Positions 48,094 to 55,231 of a DNA stretch of 64,000 nucleotides are shown in pieces. The stretch's first letter is position 1; every line of letters starts with the position of its first letter. The notes beneath the pieces are model-generated. The model was not told the origin of the DNA. It worked only from the letters and a program-made list of their open reading frames with translations, and made no database searches. Origin of the DNA: Mycobacterium sp. ELW1 (GTDB lineage: Bacteria > Actinomycetota > Actinomycetes > Mycobacteriales > Mycobacteriaceae); the NCBI RefSeq assembly GCF_008329905.1, contig NZ_CP032155.1, positions 4,588,001 through 4,652,000 of the forward strand, given 5' to 3'. Made by a program: the position numbers and the translations under genes.

Positions 48094-48149
48094 AGGGCGG
48101 CACTCCTATCGGTTGGCTGAATATTAACCAGCAGGAGCCCGCGCCGGTC

Positions 48150-48155
48150 TAGTGT
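48150..48155 (+). promoter_or_regulatory. -10 box TAGTGT of the ferredoxin operon
   Basis: TAGTGT ends 8 nt before ATG 48164 and overlaps the upstream GTG at 48152, so the ATG is the real start. Confidence 0.5.
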
Positions 48156-48163
48156 CTGCGCTC

Positions 48164-48379
48164 ATGCGGTTGGTGGTCGATCTCAACAAGTGCCAGGGCT
48201 ACGCGCAGTGTGTGCCGCTGGCGCCTGAGGTTCTCGAGCTGGTCGGGGAAGAGGCCTTGGCCTACGACCCCAACCCGGACGATTCGCAACGCCAGCGGGT
48301 GTTGCGGGCGGCGGCATCATGCCCGGTTCAGGCGATCATCCTCGAAGTGGATCCGCCCGCCGATCGCGAGACGCCATGA
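48164..48379 (+). CDS. [3Fe-4S] ferredoxin
   Basis: A 71-aa ferredoxin of the type that feeds actinobacterial P450s. The cluster ligands are in NKCQGYAQCVPLAPEV (C10, C16) and ASCPVQAI (third Cys near 54), the Cx5C...CP pattern with the middle ligand missing, which specifies a 3Fe-4S cluster. It is followed, in a 4-bp ATGA overlap, by its reductase, and then by a P450: a complete three-part electron chain. Confidence 0.93.
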   Translation: MRLVVDLNKCQGYAQCVPLAPEVLELVGEEALAYDPNPDDSQRQRVLRAAASCPVQAIILEVDPPADRETP

Positions 48380-49776
48380 TCGGTACCTACAACCTGGACG
48401 AGGTGGTCGCGAAGTTCCGGGCCGAGGGCCGCATCGCGATCGTGGGCGCCTCGCTGGCGGGACTGCGCGCGGCAGAGGCGTTGCGGGAGAGAGGGTTCAA
48501 CGGTTCACTGACCATCGTCGGCGATGAGCCCCACGAACCCTACGATCGGCCGCCGCTGTCGAAGCAGGTACTCAAGGGCTGGGTTCCGGCCGACCACACC
48601 AAGCTGCCGCGACTGCGCCGGGTGGACGCCGACTGGAAGCTGGGCGTCGCGGCGGTCGGCTTGGACCGGCCCAACCACGTGGTCAAACTCGGCAACGGCG
48701 AGGACGTCGGCTACGACCGGCTGTTGATCGCGACCGGAACCCGGGCGCGACCCTGGCCCAACCCCGCCGAAGGCGCCCTGCGGGGGGTGTTCACCGTGCG
48801 CACCGTGGAGGATGCCGCCGGTCTGGCCGCCGCGTTGAAGGACCGCCCCAAGCGGGTTTTGATTGTCGGCTCGGGTTTCGTCGGATCCGAAATCGCCTCG
48901 GTCTGCCGTGATCTCGGCCTACCTGTCACGGTGGCCGAGCGGGGCAAAGGCCCGCTGCGGGGTGCACTCGGCGGAGTCATCAGCGACATCGCCGCCGGCA
49001 TGATGCGCGACGCCGGCGTCGACCTGCGCACCGGCGTCGCGGTGGAGGGCCTGTCCGGCGATAGCACCGGAAGGGTCCGCCTCGCCCATTTGTCGGATGG
49101 CACCGACATCGAAGTCGACGTGGTGGTGGCATCGCTCGGCTCGATCCGCAACGTGGAGTGGCTCGACGGGGCGGGCCTGGCCGCCGGTCAGTGGGGGCTG
49201 GCGTGTGACGCCGGGTGCCGGGCCTTCGACATCAACGGCGTCGTGACCGACCACATCTTCGTCGCCGGCGACGTCGCCCGCGCCCCGCATGTGCTCTACG
49301 GCTACGAGTTCCTGTCCCAGGAGCATTGGGACAACGCCGTCTACGGCGCGGAAGTGGCTGCCAACAACATGATTCACCTCGAGGTCGGCCGCCGTCCGCA
49401 CTTGCCGCTGCCGTCGTTCTGGTCGGGCCAGTTCGGGGTGAACATCAAAAGCGTCGGGGTGTGCTCGTTCGGCGACGAGATCGTGTTCACCCAGGGTTCG
49501 CCGTCGGATCGCCGGTTCGCTGCCGCCTACGGCAAGCGCGGCCGGATCGTCGGCGCGGTCACCTTCAACCACGGCAAATGGTTGCCCTACTACGCCTCGC
49601 TGATCGAGAAGTCGGCGCCGTTCCCTCCCCCGCCGCCCGGGTACGACCGGCCGGTGGACGCCGAACCGATGCCGGCCCGCTTCCCCGATCCCCGTGAGCC
49701 CGCAGGCAATCCCGATGTGGTGCTGACCGGACATGACCCCACCGAGCGCAGCGCCCAGTTCCGTCCGCGGGCGTAA
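48376..49776 (+). CDS. Ferredoxin reductase (FAD, NAD(P)H)
   Basis: A 466-aa pyridine-nucleotide-disulfide-type reductase that passes electrons from NAD(P)H to the ferredoxin before it. FAD-binding motif IAIVGASLAGLRAAEAL near residue 20, YDRPPLSKQVL, the middle NAD motif RVLIVGSGFVGSEIASV near 158, and the second FAD motif HIFVAGDVARAPH near 300. The last 60 residues are a Pro-rich extension beyond the usual end. ATG 48376 overlaps the ferredoxin stop; the P450 follows after 10 bp. Confidence 0.94.
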   Translation: MIGTYNLDEVVAKFRAEGRIAIVGASLAGLRAAEALRERGFNGSLTIVGDEPHEPYDRPPLSKQVLKGWVPADHTKLPRLRRVDADWKLGVAAVGLDRPNHVVKLGNGEDVGYDRLLIATGTRARPWPNPAEGALRGVFTVRTVEDAAGLAAALKDRPKRVLIVGSGFVGSEIASVCRDLGLPVTVAERGKGPLRGALGGVISDIAAGMMRDAGVDLRTGVAVEGLSGDSTGRVRLAHLSDGTDIEVDVVVASLGSIRNVEWLDGAGLAAGQWGLACDAGCRAFDINGVVTDHIFVAGDVARAPHVLYGYEFLSQEHWDNAVYGAEVAANNMIHLEVGRRPHLPLPSFWSGQFGVNIKSVGVCSFGDEIVFTQGSPSDRRFAAAYGKRGRIVGAVTFNHGKWLPYYASLIEKSAPFPPPPPGYDRPVDAEPMPARFPDPREPAGNPDVVLTGHDPTERSAQFRPRA

Positions 49777-49786
49777 GGAGACCGTC

Positions 49787-51049
49787 ATGGATGCCGCAAC
49801 CGCCTGGGCCGAGGCGATGAAATTCGAGAACCGTGCCAACCCGTACCCGTACTTCGAGGAACTGCGCCAGAATCCCGTGGCCAAGGTGTCCGAGAAGACC
49901 TACGTGGTGACCGGCTATGCCGAAGCCGTTGCGCTGGCGCATGATCCGCGGGTCAGCTCCGACATCAGCCGCAGTCCGTCGGGCCTGTTCGGCGAGAAGC
50001 AGGCCCACCTCGAGCCGCAGGAGGCCGCGCAGGCGGGAGATTCCAGCATGCTGGTTGCCGACCCACCCCGGCATGACAGGATGCGCAGGCAGTTCATGCG
50101 CCACTTCGGCCCGCCGCACACCCCGGACCTGATCCCGAGCATGGAGACGATGGTCGCCGATCTGGCCAACGAACTGCTGGACAAAGTGAAGGCACGCGGC
50201 GGCACGAGGATGGACGTCGTCGACGACTTCTCCTACCCGATCCCGGTGTCGGTGATCTTCCGGGTGTTGGGTGTCCCGATGGCCGACGAACCCAAGTTCC
50301 ACGGTTGGGTAACCGATTTCATGCAAGGCGCCGACGTCGGCCCGGAGCGCGATACCGAGGAAGGCCGTGCGGCGACGGCGAAAGCCGCGGCAAGCATGGC
50401 CGAACTGAACTCCTACGTCCATGACCTGGTCGAGCACCTGTCCCGTGAACCGGCGCCGGGACTGCTGTCGGCCGCTCTGCACGACGACGGCCCGGACGGT
50501 CCGGTCTCCACAGCCGAAGCGGAATCCAACGCGCAGCTGCTCCTGGTCGCAGGCCACGACTCCACCGTCAACACCATCAGCAACTGCGTGATGACGCTGC
50601 TGCGCAATCAGGGCTCATGGGAATTGGTGCGCAACAATCCTGAGCTGATCCCGGGCACCGTCGAGGAGGTGCAACGCCTCCAGGGAGCTGTGCAGTTCTT
50701 CCCGAGCCGCTGGACCACCGCCGACATCGAAATCGGCGGAACGCGAATTCCGGCCGGGTCAGCGGTGTTCCTGGTGTGGGCGGCAGCCAACCGCGATCCG
50801 CGCCGCTTCGCCCACCCGGACCGGTTCGATCCGACGCGTAAGGACAACGAGCACCTCGGCTTCGGCAGCGGCATTCACACGTGTTTCGGCGGACCGCTGG
50901 CGCGGCTGGAGATCAACGTGGCGTTGGAGATCTTTCTCAAGCGGGTCCGATCACCGCGGCTCGTTGTCGACCCGCCGCCCTACCGGCGGAATCAGGTGTT
51001 CCGCGGGCCTCGGCATCTATGGGTGGATTTCGCGTCGATCGACGAGTGA
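49787..51049 (+). CDS. Cytochrome P450
   Basis: A 420-aa soluble bacterial P450. It has the I-helix LLLVAGHDSTVNTI near residue 250 (acid-alcohol pair His-Asp-Ser-Thr), the ExxR in VEEVQRLQGA, and the heme loop FGSGIHTCFGGPLARLE near 363 with the cysteine ligand. The start ATG 49787 has AAGGAG 6 nt upstream. With the ferredoxin and reductase it forms one operon. The substrate cannot be read from the sequence; the neighbouring epoxide hydrolase and regulators suggest an inducible oxidation pathway. Confidence 0.95.
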   Translation: MDAATAWAEAMKFENRANPYPYFEELRQNPVAKVSEKTYVVTGYAEAVALAHDPRVSSDISRSPSGLFGEKQAHLEPQEAAQAGDSSMLVADPPRHDRMRRQFMRHFGPPHTPDLIPSMETMVADLANELLDKVKARGGTRMDVVDDFSYPIPVSVIFRVLGVPMADEPKFHGWVTDFMQGADVGPERDTEEGRAATAKAAASMAELNSYVHDLVEHLSREPAPGLLSAALHDDGPDGPVSTAEAESNAQLLLVAGHDSTVNTISNCVMTLLRNQGSWELVRNNPELIPGTVEEVQRLQGAVQFFPSRWTTADIEIGGTRIPAGSAVFLVWAAANRDPRRFAHPDRFDPTRKDNEHLGFGSGIHTCFGGPLARLEINVALEIFLKRVRSPRLVVDPPPYRRNQVFRGPRHLWVDFASIDE

Positions 51050-51055
51050 CGCCGT

Positions 51056-51061
51056 TAGGCT
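51056..51061 (+). promoter_or_regulatory. -10 box TAGGCT, leaderless promoter of the LuxR/ATPase gene
   Basis: TAGGCT ends 7 nt before GTG 51069, only a few bases after the P450 stop, so this gene can be transcribed on its own. Confidence 0.5.
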
Positions 51062-51068
51062 TGTGGGC

Positions 51069-53672
51069 GTGCGCTTGTCGTGGCCGTTAGTTGGCCGCAC
51101 CGGGCAGATGCGATCCATCGAGTCAGCGATTGCGGCGCCGGGGGTGGCGGGCGTTGTCGTGTCCGGCCGGGCGGGGGTCGGGAAAAGCCGGATCGCCAGG
51201 GAGGCGCTGAGCGTCGCTGAGGCGCAGGGTGTCCAGGGCCGCTGGGTGGTGGGCGCCTCCTCGGCCCGGTCCATTCCGCTGGGTGCGTTCGCCGCGTGGA
51301 CCCGCAGCGGCGCCTCGGAGACCGTTCAGCTGGTCCGCGGTGTGATCGAGTCATTGGCTGCCACACCGTCGTCCGCACGCGTGGTCGTGGCCGTGGATGA
51401 TGCGCAGCTACTTGATGATCTGTCGATCTTCGTCCTCCATCAGCTCGTGCAGCGCAGCGCCGCGAAGGTCATCCTGACCGTTCGTGATGACGAGCCGGTT
51501 CCGGCTGCACTGCAGGAGATTTCGGCGACCGGCCGGTTCGAGCGGATCGCAGTTGCGCCGTTGTCACTCGATGACACCGCCACACTGCTCGCCGCCGCCC
51601 TGAACGGACCCGTGGAACACTTGTGCGCACAAAGGATTTGGCAGCTGACGCACGGCAATCCGCTGTACCTGCGCAACATCGTCGAGCAGGAGGTCGCCGA
51701 CGGGCGGCTCGCACGTCACCGCGACACCTGGGTGTGGGCCGGCGATCCGGTCCTGCCGCCCGACCTGATCGGCTTGGTCGAATCCCGGATCGGCACATTG
51801 CCGGACGCGGTCGGCGAGGTGATCGACCTGCTGGCCGTTGCCGAACCGATGGAGTTGCCCGTCCTGGCGCGCATCGCCGATCCGGCGGCGATCGAGGAGG
51901 CCGAAACCCGCGGCCTGATCTCGTTGGAGGCGAGCGGAAGCAGTGTGCATGCCCGAGTGGCCCATCCGATCTATGGCGAAGTTCGTCGCCGCCGGGCATC
52001 GGTCACCCGGCTACGCCGATTGCGCGGGCTGGTCGCCGCCGAACTCGCCCGCTCCACCGACGCCGACGATGTCCGGATGGTGGTGAAGCGGGCCACCTTG
52101 AGCATCGAATCCGATCTCACACCCGACGCGGATCTTCTGGTGCGTGCCGCCCACGGTGCTGTCTGGCTGGCCGACCTGTCGCTCGCCGATCGGCTTGCCG
52201 CGGCAGCGGTCGCCGCCGGCGCGGGACCCGAACCCAACTTCGTGCGCGCGCATGCGCTTTCGTGGCTGTCGCGCGGCGCGGAAGCCGACGCTGTGTTGAC
52301 TGAGATGGCTGCCGGCGATCTGACCGACATCGACCGGGCCAGGCTCGCGTTCCACCGGGCCAGCAACATGCTGTGGGCGCTCGGCGATCCGGCGCGGGCC
52401 ATCGAGATCGTGGACCAGCAGTCCGATGTCGACTCTGCGGAGGCGCACACCTACCTCGATGCGTTCCGCGTCGTGCACCGGTTCGCCACCGATGACCCCA
52501 AGTCCGCACGAGAGGCCGCGCGTCCGCTCGTCCTCGGTGATCTGCCGCCGGTTGTCGGCGCCGAGATCGCCTGGGCGTCGACGGTCGTGTCGGGTGAGGC
52601 CGGCCAGGTCACCGAAGCCGAGGCCCACGCCGAGTCGGGATATCAGGCGGCGACGCGCCGATTCGATGCACCGCAGATGCGCTTCAACATCGCGGACGCC
52701 CATCTCACGGCGCTGCTGCTTGCCGGGCGGATCTCCGATGCCGGCGAGGTCGCCGACGACGTCGGCAGGCAAGCCGCGGATCTGCCGGGGGATGCTCAGC
52801 TACTCGCAGCTGGGGTCGCCGGACGGGCCGCGCTGGGCGCCGGAAACGTCGACGTCGCCTGCCGGCTACTGGGGCAGGCCGCGCTGGGCTTGTCGGCCGC
52901 CGGCCACGGCATGGGCTGGGGATATCGATACAACGTCGTGCGGGTGACCGCACTCGCGTTGCACGGCGACGCCACTGAGGCGGCCGCGCTGCTCGCCGCA
53001 CTCGACACCATCCGCCGCCCCTTCCGATCGCTGGACTACGAGGTGAGCCTGGCTCGCGCCTGGGTGGCCGCAAACCAGGGTGCCGTCAGCGAGGCGATCG
53101 CGATAGCCGCCGCTGCAGCCGAAAGAGCCTGCGCGAAAGGCCAGTTCGGAGCCGAGGTGCTCTGCCGGCAGACCGTCACCCAGTTCGGCGACCGTACCAG
53201 CGCGGACCGGTTGACCGAGCTGGCGGCGATCGTCGACGGTCCCCGAGCCGCTGCGGTGGCCCGCTTCGCCGCGGCGTTGCGCGGGGGTGATGCCCGCGAG
53301 CTCACCGCGGTCTCGGCGGCCTTCGAGGGTCTGGGTGATCTGGTCGCGGCAGCCGACTCGTCAGCCCACGCCACGCTGATACACCGACGTCACGATCAGC
53401 GCGGATCCGCATTGAATTGTTCGACTCGGGTCGCGGCCTTGGCGCAACGATGCGGTGGATTGGTCACCCCCGCTGTCCGGGAAGCCGCCGAACGGCTGCC
53501 GTTCACCGGACGCGAGCGGGAGATCGTCATGCTGGTCGGACAGCGCTTGTCCAACCGCGCGATCGCCGAGCGTCTGCACCTGTCGGTGCGCACCGTCGAA
53601 AGTCACGTCCATCGGGCGATGGCCAAGACCGGGACCAAGACCCGGGATGAGCTGGCCGCACTCCTGCGGTGA
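51069..53672 (+). CDS. Large LuxR-family regulator with N-terminal ATPase (LAL/STAND type)
   Basis: An 867-aa regulator. The N-terminal AAA/NACHT-like ATPase has Walker A SGRAGVGKSRIARE near residue 30 and Walker B ARVVVAVDDAQLLDDL near 108. A long alpha-helical middle (about 280-790), rich in Ala and TPR-like, probably senses a ligand or protein. The C-terminal 60 residues are a LuxR helix-turn-helix: FTGREREIVMLVGQRLSNRA, then IAERLHLSVRTVESHVHRAM. It starts at GTG 51069. Such proteins often activate nearby catabolic or secondary-metabolism genes; the P450 operon before it and the palindrome plus acyltransferase after it are the obvious targets. Confidence 0.92.
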   Translation: MRLSWPLVGRTGQMRSIESAIAAPGVAGVVVSGRAGVGKSRIAREALSVAEAQGVQGRWVVGASSARSIPLGAFAAWTRSGASETVQLVRGVIESLAATPSSARVVVAVDDAQLLDDLSIFVLHQLVQRSAAKVILTVRDDEPVPAALQEISATGRFERIAVAPLSLDDTATLLAAALNGPVEHLCAQRIWQLTHGNPLYLRNIVEQEVADGRLARHRDTWVWAGDPVLPPDLIGLVESRIGTLPDAVGEVIDLLAVAEPMELPVLARIADPAAIEEAETRGLISLEASGSSVHARVAHPIYGEVRRRRASVTRLRRLRGLVAAELARSTDADDVRMVVKRATLSIESDLTPDADLLVRAAHGAVWLADLSLADRLAAAAVAAGAGPEPNFVRAHALSWLSRGAEADAVLTEMAAGDLTDIDRARLAFHRASNMLWALGDPARAIEIVDQQSDVDSAEAHTYLDAFRVVHRFATDDPKSAREAARPLVLGDLPPVVGAEIAWASTVVSGEAGQVTEAEAHAESGYQAATRRFDAPQMRFNIADAHLTALLLAGRISDAGEVADDVGRQAADLPGDAQLLAAGVAGRAALGAGNVDVACRLLGQAALGLSAAGHGMGWGYRYNVVRVTALALHGDATEAAALLAALDTIRRPFRSLDYEVSLARAWVAANQGAVSEAIAIAAAAAERACAKGQFGAEVLCRQTVTQFGDRTSADRLTELAAIVDGPRAAAVARFAAALRGGDARELTAVSAAFEGLGDLVAAADSSAHATLIHRRHDQRGSALNCSTRVAALAQRCGGLVTPAVREAAERLPFTGREREIVMLVGQRLSNRAIAERLHLSVRTVESHVHRAMAKTGTKTRDELAALLR

Positions 53673-53678
53673 CCTGAT

Positions 53679-53698
53679 TGCAGTAGTGAACTACTGCA
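53679..53698. promoter_or_regulatory. 20-bp palindrome TGCAGTAGTGAACTACTGCA
   Basis: Two perfect 9-bp arms with a 2-bp centre, 6 bp after the LuxR-type gene and 119 bp before the acyltransferase gene. The length and symmetry are those of an operator for a dimeric helix-turn-helix protein. It could serve the LuxR-type regulator next to it. Confidence 0.65.
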
Positions 53699-53715
53699 GC
53701 CCCGTGCGTGTCCCC

Positions 53716-53730
53716 GGACGATGATCGTCC
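53716..53730. promoter_or_regulatory. 15-bp palindrome GGACGAT-G-ATCGTCC
   Basis: Two perfect 7-bp arms about a single base, between the 20-bp palindrome and the long hairpin. It could be a second operator. Confidence 0.45.
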
Positions 53731-53753
53731 TACCGGCCAGCACTGCTCGGCGA

Positions 53754-53790
53754 GTGACTCCGGCCTGCGGCGGGGACAGGCCGGAGTCAC
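53754..53790. terminator. 14-bp perfect hairpin in front of the acyltransferase gene
   Basis: GTGACTCCGGCCTG (53754-53767) and CAGGCCGGAGTCAC (53777-53790) pair without mismatch around a 9-nt loop. No T-run follows, so it may be a terminator of the LuxR-type gene, an attenuator, or a structured 5' leader of the acyltransferase gene, whose AAGGGAG site begins about 16 nt further on. Confidence 0.6.
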
Positions 53791-53816
53791 TTCGTCCGTC
53801 GGGAGAAGGGAGCGCC

Positions 53817-55079
53817 ATGACTGCCGGCATCACGCCGTGGATGTTGTCCGCGAAGTCGGCGTCCGCGTTGGGCGGCACGGCGGCAGCGCTGCAGCGGATG
53901 CTCGACGATGAACCAGACACCGACCCGACCGACATCGCGTACGCCTTGGGCAGCCGCACGCCGCTTCGGCACCGTGCGGTGATCGTCGGAGCAGGCCGCG
54001 GCGAACTGCTGGCCGGGTTGAGGGCAATCGCGTCCGGCACGCCGTCACCACGTGTCATCACCGGCAGAGCCACCCGCGCCGGAAGAACGGTATTCGTCTT
54101 TCCCGGGCAGGGATCGCTGCGAGCGGGCATGGCGAATGAATTGCTCGACACCGCAGAGGCTTTCGCCGAGCAGATGCGACGATGCGACGACGCGTTCGGC
54201 GAGTTCCTCGACTGGTCATTGATCAAGACTCTGCGCGGTGCACCCGGCTCACCCGGCCTGGACCGCGACGACGTCGCACAACCAGTACTGTTCGCGGTGA
54301 TGGTGTCCCTGGCGGCACAGTGGCGTGCGTTGGGCATCGAACCCGACGCCGTCGTCGGGCATTCACAAGGCGAGGTCGCGGCGGCGTATGTCGCCGGGGC
54401 TCTCTCCCTGCGGGACGCCGCACGGGTGCTCTGCGCACAGTGCCAGGCCATCACCGGCATTGAGGGATCGGGCAGCACAGTGTTCATCCCCGAGCCCGTC
54501 GACCAGGTCTGTGAGTTGATCGGACCATGGGACGGTTCCATTGCGATCGCCGAGCGCAACAGCCCGTCCTCCACGGTCGTCGCGGGAAGTGCGGTCGCCA
54601 TCGCCGACCTGGTTGCCCGCTGCGAGCGTGACCACCTGCCGGTCAAGCGAATCCCCCTCCCCTACGCCTCGCATTCAGTCCACATGGAAGAGCTGCGCGA
54701 ACGCCTGCGCCGGCAGCTCGCCGATGTCCGGCCCAGACCCGCCACGATCACCTTCATATCGACGGTCACCGGGGCCGCCGCCGGTGCCGCGGTACTCGAC
54801 GGGGACTATTGGTTTGCCAATCTGCGCCAACCGGTGTTGTTCGAAGATGCCGTGCGCTGGGCGTACGGGCGGGGCCACCGCACGTTCATCGAATGCAGCC
54901 CGGAACGGGCGCTGTCGGCTGACATCGAGGAATCCTTGGATGACTGCGGTGACGACGCCACCGTGGTGGGCACCCTTCGGCGCGATGACAGCAGCATGCG
55001 CCGTTTCCTGATGTCGTTGGCAGAGGCCCACGTTCGTGGTACATCACCGAATTGGACACGTGTGCTGGGTGCCTGGTAG
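53817..55079 (+). CDS. Orphan PKS-type acyltransferase (KS-AT linker plus AT domain)
   Basis: A 420-aa free-standing protein shaped like the linker-AT part of a modular polyketide synthase, with no ketosynthase or carrier protein nearby. Residues 1-60 match the pre-AT linker (TPWMLSAKSASAL, DIAYALGSRTPLRHRAVIVG). The AT domain runs from VFVFPGQGS (92-100) through GHSQGE with the nucleophile Ser 183, to YASHSV (283-288) with the catalytic His 286. In DAARVLCAQCQA the Arg that binds the carboxylate of malonyl- or methylmalonyl-CoA is replaced by Gln 208, as in loading-module ATs for monocarboxylic acyl groups. The start ATG 53817 has AAGGGAG before it. A trans-acting acyl transfer role is inference. 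Confidence 0.85.
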   Translation: MTAGITPWMLSAKSASALGGTAAALQRMLDDEPDTDPTDIAYALGSRTPLRHRAVIVGAGRGELLAGLRAIASGTPSPRVITGRATRAGRTVFVFPGQGSLRAGMANELLDTAEAFAEQMRRCDDAFGEFLDWSLIKTLRGAPGSPGLDRDDVAQPVLFAVMVSLAAQWRALGIEPDAVVGHSQGEVAAAYVAGALSLRDAARVLCAQCQAITGIEGSGSTVFIPEPVDQVCELIGPWDGSIAIAERNSPSSTVVAGSAVAIADLVARCERDHLPVKRIPLPYASHSVHMEELRERLRRQLADVRPRPATITFISTVTGAAAGAAVLDGDYWFANLRQPVLFEDAVRWAYGRGHRTFIECSPERALSADIEESLDDCGDDATVVGTLRRDDSSMRRFLMSLAEAHVRGTSPNWTRVLGAW

Positions 55080-55198
55080 TCGCGCAACAACTGCCGACAT
55101 CTGCCGTCCTCGTCACGCGCCTTGGCCAATATCGTGCGCAGGCGCAGAACCGTGATGTCCAGAATCGCCGAATCATGCTCGGAGCGGAAGCTGTTCAA
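55080..55198 (-). pseudogene. Remnant of the C-terminus of a second cyclase/ATPase regulator
   Basis: On the minus strand this stretch encodes ITVLRLRTILAKARDEDG and about 20 more residues. These align with the C-terminal tail of the next gene, VTELRLRALLARSRGDDV, at similar spacing (shared LRLR, LA, R and D positions). No ORF with a proper stop is left, and the frame runs antisense into the acyltransferase gene. It looks like the last piece of a decayed tandem copy. The evidence is similarity by eye over about 40 residues. Confidence 0.4.
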
Positions 55199-55231
55199 CC
55201 CTGCCGCAGGATCTGCACGCCGTATCCGCCG

